From CAZBUH01 sp964495095 (lineage in GTDB: Bacteria; Bacillota; Clostridia; Oscillospirales; Oscillospiraceae), in assembly GCA_964495095.1 (NCBI GenBank), contig CAZBUH010000033.1, positions 1 through 18,201 of the forward strand: DNA of 18,201 nucleotides, read 5' to 3'. Below, one piece after another: positions 1 to 6,233 of this stretch. Each line of letters opens with the position of its first letter. The stretch's first letter is position 1. The position numbers and the translations under genes are program-made. The notes beneath the pieces were generated by a model. It was not told the DNA's origin. It worked only from the letters and a program-made list of their open reading frames with translations, and did not search any database.

Positions 1-1
1 C

Positions 2-928
2 AAGGCCCTGCGAATGGTGCTTGGCGACCATGTCCATCAGGCCGGCTCCCTGGTGGAGCCCGACCGCGTGCGCTTTGACTTTACCCACTTCTCCGCCATG
101 ACCGCTGAGGAGCTGGCCCAGGTCAGCGCCATTGTAAACGACGCGATACTGGCCGGCTATGATATCAGGACCGATGTGCTGCCCATCGGGGAGGCGAAGA
201 AGCGCGGCGCTATCGCCCTGTTCGGTGAGAAATACGGCGACGTTGTCCGGGTGGTGGATATGGGAGACGGCTGGTCCGTGGAGTTCTGCGGAGGCACCCA
301 CCTGAGCAACACCGCCATGGCCGGACCGTTCCATATAAAGAGTGAATTTTCCGTGGCCTCCGGCGTGCGCCGGATTGAGGCCACCACAGGTAAGGAGACC
401 CTGGCCTTTTTGGAGCAGGTGCAGCAGGTGACGGCTCAGGCGGCGGCAATACTGAAGGCCAAGCCCGGCGAGCTGAAGGAGAAGGCGGAGCAGGCCATGG
501 GCGAGATTAAACGGCTGGGCCAGATGGTCGAAAAATACAAAGCCAAGGAGGCGTTGGGCGAGGCTGACCGCATCATGTTCGGCGCCCACGAGGTTGGCGG
601 GCTGAAGGTGCTGACCGCCACGATACCCGATGCCGACGGCGCCAAGCTGCGCCAGATGGGCGATACCATCCGCGACAAGGCGGACGACGCGGTGGCCGTG
701 CTGGCCAGCGTCAACGGGGAGAAGATTACCTTCCTGGCTGTCTGCGGAAAAGAGGCCGTGGCCAGAGGGGTCAAGGCCGGAGAGATTATCAGGCAGGTGT
801 CCGCTATGGCCGGCGGCTCCGGCGGAGGCAAGCCGGAAAGCGCCATGGGCGGCGGAAAAGATGTTTTAAAGATTGACGATGCGCTGGCCACAGTTGACGA
901 TTTTGTGGCTCAGAAGCTGGGAATGTGA
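2..928 (+). CDS. alaS: Alanyl-tRNA synthetase, C-terminal part (5' end outside window)
   Basis: This is the last 308 codons of alanyl-tRNA synthetase, which charges tRNA-Ala and hydrolyses mischarged Ser/Gly-tRNA-Ala in the cytoplasm. The reading frame is open from base 2, so the start lies upstream. The N-terminal catalytic core is outside the window. Visible are the editing-domain segment QAGSLVEPDRVRFDFTHF (50-109) and the editing-site zinc motif CGGTH, with Cys at 287-289 and His at 299-301. A helical linker follows, and the C-terminal DHHA1/C-Ala region has the glycine-rich GGSGGGKP and MGGGKD segments typical of the family. The stop codon overlaps the ribosome site of the HIT gene, which starts 9 bases later, so the two are probably cotranscribed. 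Nothing looks broken. Confidence 0.97.
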   Translation, partial: KALRMVLGDHVHQAGSLVEPDRVRFDFTHFSAMTAEELAQVSAIVNDAILAGYDIRTDVLPIGEAKKRGAIALFGEKYGDVVRVVDMGDGWSVEFCGGTHLSNTAMAGPFHIKSEFSVASGVRRIEATTGKETLAFLEQVQQVTAQAAAILKAKPGELKEKAEQAMGEIKRLGQMVEKYKAKEALGEADRIMFGAHEVGGLKVLTATIPDADGAKLRQMGDTIRDKADDAVAVLASVNGEKITFLAVCGKEAVARGVKAGEIIRQVSAMAGGSGGGKPESAMGGGKDVLKIDDALATVDDFVAQKLGM

Positions 929-937
929 GGTGCAAAG

Positions 938-1279
938 ATGAACGACTGCCTTTTTTGTAAAATAGCGTCGGGGGAGATACCCTCAGATAAGGTCTATGAG
1001 GACGAGTACGTATACGCCTTTCGGGATATAAATCCCCAGGCGCCCGTCCATATTCTCGTTATACCGAAGGAGCATATCGGCTCTGTGGGCGATGTGACGG
1101 CTGAAAATTCGGCCCTGGCAGCGAAATGCCTTGAGGCTGCGGCAAAAATAGCAAAGCAGGAGAAGCTTGATAATGGCTTCCGCCTTATATCAAACTGCGG
1201 CGCGGACGCCGGCCAGACTGTTTTCCATCTTCATTTCCATATACTCGCAGGCAGGAGTATGGGAGACAAATTGCTGTAA
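938..1279 (+). CDS. HIT-family nucleotide-binding protein (HinT-like)
   Basis: This is a 113-residue histidine-triad protein of the HinT/PKCI branch. Such proteins hydrolyse purine nucleoside phosphoramidates or aminoacyl-adenylates. The triad HLHFH (His97, His99, His101) lies in FHLHFHILAG near the C-terminus, and the N-terminus has the usual CLFCKIASGEIP segment. The length is typical for the family. The start is fixed by GAGGTG at 927-932, which overlaps the alaS stop. Hydrolysis of aminoacyl-AMP is a known HinT activity, so cotranscription with a tRNA synthetase makes biological sense, but that link is inference. A hairpin with no T-run on this strand follows. Confidence 0.95.
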   Translation: MNDCLFCKIASGEIPSDKVYEDEYVYAFRDINPQAPVHILVIPKEHIGSVGDVTAENSALAAKCLEAAAKIAKQEKLDNGFRLISNCGADAGQTVFHLHFHILAGRSMGDKLL

Positions 1280-1284
1280 GAAAT

Positions 1285-1308
1285 ATGCCCGGCCTTAATG
1301 CCGGGCAT
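1285..1308. terminator. Hairpin between convergent genes
   Basis: The arms ATGCCCGGC (1285-1293) and GCCGGGCAT (1300-1308) form a perfect 9-bp stem with a 6-base loop between the convergent HIT gene and the gene at 1335-2090. Read on the minus strand the stem is followed by ATTTCTT, so it is more convincing as the terminator of the minus-strand gene. On the plus strand no T-run follows. Confidence 0.6.
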
Positions 1309-1334
1309 GTGACGGGTAACTTTTAAAATACCGA

Positions 1335-2090
1335 TTAAGAAAAAGTGCTGATTTCCGACAGGATATCCTCTACTTCCGGGTACAGGATAAACGCCTCCTC
1401 TATGCCCAGGCTTTTTCCAAGGCGGAGCTTTGCGGATATGCTCGCCGCGTTATCATACAGTACCAGGTGAGTCCTGTTCTGCGCCCTGTAGGTGAAATAA
1501 TATGTGCAAAGCTCCTTTGAGAAAAATGCTTTGGGTCGGCAGCGGCGCATAAGCTCCTGAAGCTCCGCCGCGGACAGGGAAACGCCGTCCTGTTTTGCAG
1601 GCAAAGTATAATCTGTGCGCATCCTCTCGATATCCAGAGCGATGGCTTTAAACCGCGCCTTGGCCTCGGTGAGCTTTTTGTTCAGGCTCCCGCCGGATAT
1701 GGCAGTGGAAATCAAAACCCGGGAATGCCCGGGAAAGAAACCGGCGCTTTCCGGCAGATATAGCTTCATTCCGCGCTGCTTTGTAAAGGCGGACAGCGGC
1801 TCTGTAAGGCTCTGGCTTATCTTTTTATCGCCGCATATTATTATGCCGCTGTAGCCGCGCCTTGAGCACTCGGCCTCCATTTCGCCGGCGAGCCTTCTGA
1901 GGCCGTTTTCGCCGCAGCCTATTTCGCAGACGCCCATTATTCCGCCCCGAAGGGAGGCAGGCGCCTCGGCTCTGTACAGATGACAGTCCTGTCCCGCTCT
2001 GTATATCATATGGGCCTTTGTGAAGCCGCAGGCCCCGGCTTTTGAATACCAGCCGGAGGGGACGGCCAGTATGAGATTCATGGACGGCAT
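1335..2090 (-). CDS. Hypothetical protein, diverged GH18-like (TIM-barrel) fold
   Basis: This 251-residue protein has no confident family name. Its last third resembles the C-terminal end of glycoside hydrolase 18 domains of the spore-associated SleL/YdhD type: YYFTY at 197-201, THLVLYDNAASISAKLRLG at 207-225, then a closing strand AFILYPEV. In GH18 enzymes the corresponding stretch reads like FTY...H.VWF.DA.S..AKL.LA. The segment ALDIE (151-155) would correspond to the DxxDxDxE catalytic motif, but only the last Asp (153) and the Glu (155) remain. The protein is also shorter than a normal GH18 domain. There is no signal peptide. The start is supported by AGGAGGT at 2097-2103. It is divergent from yqeG with a gap of only 56 bases. 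A TIM-barrel fold is likely; catalytic activity is doubtful. Confidence 0.6.
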   Translation of the reverse strand: MPSMNLILAVPSGWYSKAGACGFTKAHMIYRAGQDCHLYRAEAPASLRGGIMGVCEIGCGENGLRRLAGEMEAECSRRGYSGIIICGDKKISQSLTEPLSAFTKQRGMKLYLPESAGFFPGHSRVLISTAISGGSLNKKLTEAKARFKAIALDIERMRTDYTLPAKQDGVSLSAAELQELMRRCRPKAFFSKELCTYYFTYRAQNRTHLVLYDNAASISAKLRLGKSLGIEEAFILYPEVEDILSEISTFS

Positions 2091-2146
2091 ATGCCTACCT
2101 CCTGTATATATTGACCTTTCATAATTATGATCTTGGAGAACTGAAT

Positions 2147-2641
2147 ATGCGATTTTTACCAGTGCCTGATTTTTCTTTCAGATGTATTTCGGATATCGGC
2201 GTCGCCTTCCTTAGCAGCCAGGGCATCACTCTGCTGCTGCTGGACCTTGATAATACGATGGCGAAATATTCAGAGTCAGAGCCGTCCGAAGCCCTTCTGA
2301 ACTGGGTCTCGGAGATGAAAAAAGGCGGCATAGGGCTTTTTATAGTTTCAAATAACCGCTCCGGCAGGACGAAAAACTTCGCCGCCGCCCTGGATATAGA
2401 TTATATAAACCGGGCGAAAAAGCCGTCCGTCAAGGGCCTTCTGGCGGCTATGGAAAAAAGCGGGGCGAAGCCAGGTAATACCGCAATGGTCGGCGATCAG
2501 ATATACACTGATGTGGCGGCGGGGAAGCGTTGCGGAGTAAAAACCATACTGCTGCACCCTCTGAGCCTTAAAAACCCAATTTTGGCGGCGCGTTATGCTG
2601 CGGAATTTCCGTTCCGTGCCGCCGGAAAAAAGAAAGTGTGA
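2147..2641 (+). CDS. yqeG: YqeG-family HAD IIIA-type phosphatase
   Basis: This 164-residue haloacid-dehalogenase-superfamily phosphatase belongs to the YqeG family, related to phosphatidylglycerophosphatase. Motif I is DLDNT (Asp33 nucleophile, Asp35 acid/base). Motif II is IVSNN (67-70 region), the motif III lysine is in KKPS (91-94), and motif IV is GDQIYTD (116-122) with Asp117 and Asp122. The length matches the family. The ATG at 2147 is chosen because TGGAGAA lies 8 bases upstream and the family begins near a FxPD segment; an in-frame TTG at 2111 has no ribosome site. It is followed after 4 bases by the M24 peptidase gene, so the two are translationally close and very likely an operon. 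The true substrate in this organism is not visible. Confidence 0.92.
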   Translation: MRFLPVPDFSFRCISDIGVAFLSSQGITLLLLDLDNTMAKYSESEPSEALLNWVSEMKKGGIGLFIVSNNRSGRTKNFAAALDIDYINRAKKPSVKGLLAAMEKSGAKPGNTAMVGDQIYTDVAAGKRCGVKTILLHPLSLKNPILAARYAAEFPFRAAGKKKV

Positions 2642-2645
2642 TAAA

Positions 2646-3710
2646 ATGGAACGATTTAATAAGATACGAGCGGCCCTCGCTTCAAGGGGGCTTGACGCGG
2701 CGCTTGTTACAAGCGAGTCAAACAGATTTTACGCTGCGGGCTTTCCGTCCTCTGACGGTATGGCCCTTGTGACCGGAGACGGCGCCTGGTTTTTGACAGA
2801 TTCCCGCTATATTGAAGCGGCGGAAAACGCCATTAGGGACGCGGCGGTCATACCTGTGGGGAACGGCAGAAGCTATTCGGACATTATAAATCAAATACTT
2901 ACTGCTCATAAGATAAGGACCGTGGGCTTTGAGGACGAATATATGTCCTACCGGGAATATAAAAAATATTCCGATAAGCTTCAGGGAGAGCTTATACCGG
3001 CTCAGGAGCTTTTTAACGGACTCAGGGCCGTAAAGGATGAAACAGAGCTCAAAATAATGCGCGAGGCACAGCGCATAGCTGAAAAATCCTTTAATGATGT
3101 GCTTGGAATAATTTCCACGGACATCACAGAGAAGGAATTTGCCGCCGAGCTGCTGTACCGCTTCCTTAAAAACGGGGCGGAGGATAAGGGCTTCGACACT
3201 ATAGCCGTATCCGGTAAAAAATCAAGTATGCCCCACGGCGTTCCCGGCGATAATAAGATAGAAAAGGGCTTCTTCACGGTGGATTTCGGAGTGAAATATA
3301 AGGGATACTGCTCCGACACCACAAGGACGGTGTGCATAGGAAAGCCCACAGACGAAATGCGCGACGTTTACAATACGGTGCTGGAGGCTCAGCTTGCCGG
3401 TATCAGCGCCGCTAAGGCCGGGGTCAGCGGAAAGGCAATAGACGGCGCGGCGCGGGACGTTATAGCCTCAAAGGGCTACGGCGATTATTTCAGTCACAGT
3501 TTCGGTCACAGCCTTGGCATCGATATACACGAGCCGCCAAACGCCTCGCCCGGCGATGATAAGCCGATACCGGCCGGGGCGGTGATTTCCGCGGAGCCGG
3601 GCATATATATCCCCGGCAAATTCGGGGTGCGCATCGAGGATGCGCTGTTTATAAAAGAGGGCGGCAATGAGGACATTACGGCACTTCCGAAAGAACTGCT
3701 CATTATTTAG
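2646..3710 (+). CDS. M24-family aminopeptidase (Xaa-Pro dipeptidase/aminopeptidase P type)
   Basis: This 354-residue cytoplasmic metallopeptidase removes N-terminal residues ahead of proline. A creatinase-like N-domain (about 1-125) is followed by the pita-bread catalytic domain. The five dinuclear metal ligands are all visible: Asp213 in VDFG, Asp224 in SDTTRT, His288 in FGHSLG, Glu317 in AEPG and Glu331 in RIED. His197 in PHG is the usual catalytic-site histidine. The ATG at 2646 directly follows the yqeG stop and matches the normal family start. A longer in-frame version beginning inside yqeG was not chosen. The ribosome site is weak (AGAAAG), which suggests translational coupling. It lies immediately upstream of efp, a frequent Clostridia arrangement. 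Confidence 0.95.
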   Translation: MERFNKIRAALASRGLDAALVTSESNRFYAAGFPSSDGMALVTGDGAWFLTDSRYIEAAENAIRDAAVIPVGNGRSYSDIINQILTAHKIRTVGFEDEYMSYREYKKYSDKLQGELIPAQELFNGLRAVKDETELKIMREAQRIAEKSFNDVLGIISTDITEKEFAAELLYRFLKNGAEDKGFDTIAVSGKKSSMPHGVPGDNKIEKGFFTVDFGVKYKGYCSDTTRTVCIGKPTDEMRDVYNTVLEAQLAGISAAKAGVSGKAIDGAARDVIASKGYGDYFSHSFGHSLGIDIHEPPNASPGDDKPIPAGAVISAEPGIYIPGKFGVRIEDALFIKEGGNEDITALPKELLII

Positions 3711-3720
3711 TAAATACTAC

Positions 3721-3749
3721 TTGTCAAAACAGTGAAATTACGTTAAAAT
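3721..3749 (+). promoter_or_regulatory. SigA-type promoter of efp
   Basis: TTGTCA (3721-3726) and TAAAAT (3744-3749) are separated by exactly 17 bases. They lie just after the peptidase stop and about 50 bases before the efp start, so efp and the CD1247-like gene can be transcribed independently of yqeG-peptidase. Confidence 0.65.
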
Positions 3750-3801
3750 AAAATTGTAAATGCAGACTATTCCCATTGGGAGACAGGAGATAGAAAGATT
3801 T

Positions 3802-4365
3802 ATGATAACTGCAAGTGATTTCAGAAACGGCGTGACATTTGAGATGGACGGCCAGGTCATGCAGGTAGTGGAATTCCAGCACGTTAAGCCCGGCAAGGGC
3901 GCGGCCTTTGTCAGGACAAAGATGAAGAACGTCATCACCGGCGCCGTCACCGAGACTTCTTTCAACCCCACCGCAAAGTTTGAAAACGCCTATGTGGAGC
4001 GCAAGGACATGGAGTACAGCTACAACGACGGCGAGCTTTACTATTTCATGGACATGGAAACCTATGACATGACCCCCATCGACAGCAGCATGCTGGGGGA
4101 TAACTTCAAGTTTGTAAAGGAAAATATGACCTGCACCATCTCGTCTTACAAGGGCAAGGTGTTCGCTGTGGATCCCCCGAACTTTGTAGAGCTTGAGGTA
4201 TCTGAAACAGATCCGGGCTTCAAGGGCGATACTGCCACCAATGTCACAAAGCCGGCCACGCTGGAGACCGGCGCTGAAATCAAGGTGCCGCTCTTCATAA
4301 ATCCCGGCGACAAGGTAAAGATTGATACCAGAACAGGCGAGTATCTTGAGAGAGCCAAGGGCTGA
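3802..4365 (+). CDS. efp: Translation elongation factor P
   Basis: EF-P (187 residues) binds between the P and E sites of the ribosome and relieves stalling at polyproline motifs. The conserved N-terminal domain carries the modification loop VKPGKGAAFVRTK. Lys32 at its tip is the position modified in other bacteria (5-aminopentanolylated in Bacillus subtilis). Two OB-like domains follow, ending in the family's TRTGEYLERAKG-type terminus. The ATG at 3802 matches the invariant family start (MI.A.DFRNG) and has AGGAGAT at 3785-3791. An in-frame ATG at 3760 would add 14 residues not seen in the family. It has its own promoter and is followed after 27 bases by a CD1247-like gene. No modification gene such as epmA/ymfI is in the window. 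Confidence 0.98.
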   Translation: MITASDFRNGVTFEMDGQVMQVVEFQHVKPGKGAAFVRTKMKNVITGAVTETSFNPTAKFENAYVERKDMEYSYNDGELYYFMDMETYDMTPIDSSMLGDNFKFVKENMTCTISSYKGKVFAVDPPNFVELEVSETDPGFKGDTATNVTKPATLETGAEIKVPLFINPGDKVKIDTRTGEYLERAKG

Positions 4366-4392
4366 AGCTTGATTGCCAAAGGAGGACGCTAT

Positions 4393-4821
4393 ATGTCTAT
4401 ATCCGAAAAAGTTTCGTATATCAAAGGGCTTGCTGATGGGATGGAGCTGGACAAGGAGTCCAAGGAAGGTAAGATAATGGGGCTTATCCTTGAGGTCCTT
4501 CAGGATATGGCCGCCAGCATTTCAGATATTGAGGACAGCGAGGCTGCTATAGGCGACGAGCTTGACGCCATAGGCGAGGAGCTTGACGCTATCAGCGAGG
4601 ATCTGGGCGATGTGGAGAATGCGGTTTTCGGCAATTACGACGGTGACAGTGACGGCGACTACCGTTTTGATGATGACGATTACATGTTTTCAGTGAAATG
4701 CCCGAAATGCGGCAACGAAATAACCATAGACGAGAATGTACTGGCCTCCGGAAGCATTGAATGTCCGGATTGCGGCGAAAAGCTTGAATTTGATTTAGAC
4801 GACGAGGACGAAGAACAGTAA
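4393..4821 (+). CDS. CD1247-type N-terminal domain protein with C-terminal zinc ribbon
   Basis: This 142-residue acidic protein is of unknown function and is often found beside efp in Clostridia. Residues 1-40 (EKVSYIKGLADGMELDKESKEGK) match what I know of the CD1247 N-terminal domain. Residues 45-80 form an acidic coiled-coil-like stretch with repeated DELDAIGEELDAI. Residues 101-133 form a zinc ribbon with CPKCG (Cys103, Cys106) and CPDCG (Cys124, Cys127). The tail is almost all Asp/Glu. The start is set by AAAGGAGG at 4378-4385. The zinc ribbon plus acidic body could suggest a protein-protein or nucleic-acid-associated role, but no function should be assigned. It ends at a strong terminator. 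Confidence 0.85.
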   Translation: MSISEKVSYIKGLADGMELDKESKEGKIMGLILEVLQDMAASISDIEDSEAAIGDELDAIGEELDAISEDLGDVENAVFGNYDGDSDGDYRFDDDDYMFSVKCPKCGNEITIDENVLASGSIECPDCGEKLEFDLDDEDEEQ

Positions 4822-4822
4822 T

Positions 4823-4854
4823 AAAAAGGGCCCGTTTTGCAACGGGCCCTTTTT
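4823..4854. terminator. Strong bidirectional intrinsic terminator
   Basis: The arms AAAAAGGGCCCGTT (4823-4836) and AACGGGCCCTTTTT (4841-4854) form a perfect 14-bp stem with loop TTGC. It starts right after the CD1247-like stop and overlaps the last codon of the convergent AraC-type gene. The A-run/T-run symmetry lets it serve both strands. Confidence 0.93.
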
Positions 4855-6055
4855 ATATTCTGAGCCTTGCGGGGGAGCCGCCGTCGAACTTTTTAAAGGC
4901 GCGGCGCATGGTCATTGTGCTGCCGTAGCCGGAGCGGGACGCGGCCTTGCTCACCGAAACGCCGGAGGCGATAAGCTCCTTTGCCTCCGCTATCCGCAGA
5001 CGGTTTATGTATTCCGGAATGCTCACTCCCACAAAACGCCTGAAGGTTTTGGAAAGATGGGCGGCGGACAGGCTGAAATGCTCCCCGATGGAGGCGATGT
5101 TCAGGTTTACGTCCAGGTAGTTGGCGTCGATGAATTTCACCACCTCGTTGAGCCACGCCGGCGCATGGGGCGCCGCGGCCCTGTTTGCCATATAGTCCAG
5201 CACGAAATTGAATTTCTTCCGTATTTTAGGCAGACTGCTGTCCAGCTTGAGGCTCTCCGGCATGAGCAGGAGCTCCGTCTTTACATCGGAGCAGGTGCGC
5301 ATCTTTTCAACGGCCAGGAAGATAAGATACCTGATACCGTAGTAGAAAAGCTTTGTGCTCTCGGGGGACAGGCAGGCTGTCCCAATAGCAAAGTCGAGAT
5401 ACTCGTTGAATGTCTTTTTGGCGTCGGGGTAGTTTGCATTTTCAACGCTTTTTAAAAACCTGGTGGAGTAGTCAAATTCGGCCTCCCGGGCGTGAGCGTA
5501 GCGCGTGCGTGGGAAATCGTCGTAGCAGAGGACGGATTTTTCCATACCCATTATTCGGTAGTAATCCCTGAGGGTCAGTACCTCCTGGTAGAGCTTTTTT
5601 ACGCTGAGGAGTCCAACGCCGGCGCCGCTTATGACCGCCGAAAATTCCAGCCCAAAATTGGAGGAGAGCACATCTGAGGTGCGTGTGCCGGCGCAGCGCA
5701 GCTGCTGTATTGCCGGAGCGTGGGAGCTTACGAGACATACGACCTGGGAGTCCGTGCATATCCACCGGTGTGAAATCCCCGCAAGAAGCTCGTCTACAAC
5801 GTTTTCTATCATGAAGCAGGTAAGGTGCCAATCATCACTGCTCACAGTTGTACTCTCAAAAAAGTGGGAGGTTATCCTGTCAAGATTAAAGGCCATTATG
5901 GAAAACGTATTGCCGCCGAAGCTGACACCAAGCGCATTCGCCTCTTTTTCCATGTCATCAGCTGTGGCAAAGCGGCCATTTATGAGCCCCAGGCAGAAAG
6001 CGTTTTCGGCGCTGAACAGCGGATCTTTGCAGGGGTTGTCCCGTGATGGTATCAT
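4853..6055 (-). CDS. AraC-family transcriptional regulator (regulator 1)
   Basis: This 400-residue regulator has a C-terminal AraC-type double helix-turn-helix (about 301-400). The first HTH lies around LNIASIGEHFSLSAAHLSKTFRR and the second around VSVSKAASRSGYGSTMTMRRAFKKF. The N-terminal 290 residues have no transmembrane helix or cupin. The segment around GGNTFSIMAFNLDR (48-60) resembles the GGDEF-like sensory segment of PucR/CdaR-type regulators, which is inference. The ATG at 6055 is chosen because GGGAGGAT precedes it; a longer in-frame version lacks a ribosome site. It is divergent from the solute-binding lipoprotein gene at 6234, and an exact 11-bp inverted repeat spans their shared promoter region. 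It therefore probably controls that lipoprotein and the downstream flavoprotein. It is paralogous in architecture to the regulator at 15122-16420. Confidence 0.9.
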   Translation of the reverse strand: MIPSRDNPCKDPLFSAENAFCLGLINGRFATADDMEKEANALGVSFGGNTFSIMAFNLDRITSHFFESTTVSSDDWHLTCFMIENVVDELLAGISHRWICTDSQVVCLVSSHAPAIQQLRCAGTRTSDVLSSNFGLEFSAVISGAGVGLLSVKKLYQEVLTLRDYYRIMGMEKSVLCYDDFPRTRYAHAREAEFDYSTRFLKSVENANYPDAKKTFNEYLDFAIGTACLSPESTKLFYYGIRYLIFLAVEKMRTCSDVKTELLLMPESLKLDSSLPKIRKKFNFVLDYMANRAAAPHAPAWLNEVVKFIDANYLDVNLNIASIGEHFSLSAAHLSKTFRRFVGVSIPEYINRLRIAEAKELIASGVSVSKAASRSGYGSTMTMRRAFKKFDGGSPARLRI

Positions 6056-6080
6056 TTTATATCCTCCCTTCGGCTGCTTT

Positions 6081-6109
6081 ATTCTAACAGAATTTAAGAC
6101 CGTTGTCCA
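6081..6109 (-). promoter_or_regulatory. SigA-type promoter of AraC regulator 1
   Basis: On the minus strand TGGACA (6109-6104) and TAGAAT (6086-6081) are separated by 17 bases, with the regulator start 26 bases beyond the -10 element. The -10 overlaps the end of one half of the inverted repeat at 6085-6095, which would suit autoregulation. Confidence 0.55.
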
Positions 6110-6153
6110 CATGAGCATTATCTGTTTTTGAGCCATTTTATCAAATTCTGTTA
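6085..6153. promoter_or_regulatory. Paired 11-bp inverted repeat, candidate operator
   Basis: TAACAGAATTT at 6085-6095 is repeated in exact inverted orientation as AAATTCTGTTA at 6143-6153. The centres are 58 bases apart. The left copy overlaps the -10 of the regulator promoter. The right copy ends one base before the -35 of the lipoprotein promoter. Placement and symmetry fit a regulator (most simply the adjacent AraC-type protein) binding both sites. The binding itself is inference. Confidence 0.6.
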
Positions 6154-6154
6154 C

Positions 6155-6183
6155 TTGCGGCCATGAAAAGTGGGACGTAGAAT
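6155..6183 (+). promoter_or_regulatory. SigA-type promoter of lipoprotein 1
   Basis: TTGCGG (6155-6160) and TAGAAT (6178-6183) have 17-base spacing and lie 50 bases before the lipoprotein start. The weak -35, directly beside a half-site of the inverted repeat, suits an activated promoter. Confidence 0.55.
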
Positions 6184-6233
6184 ATACTTAGAATAAATCC
6201 GTGGGAAACCGGGAAATGAAAGGGGTTATTAAA

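Noticed and set aside
3760..3801. Longer EF-P from the upstream ATG
   Set aside because: It would add 14 residues before the invariant family start and bypass the ribosome site at 3785-3791.
4823..4854. GC-rich inverted repeat as a possible operator for regulator 1
   Set aside because: Its perfect stem, short loop and A/T runs at the convergent gene ends identify it as a terminator.
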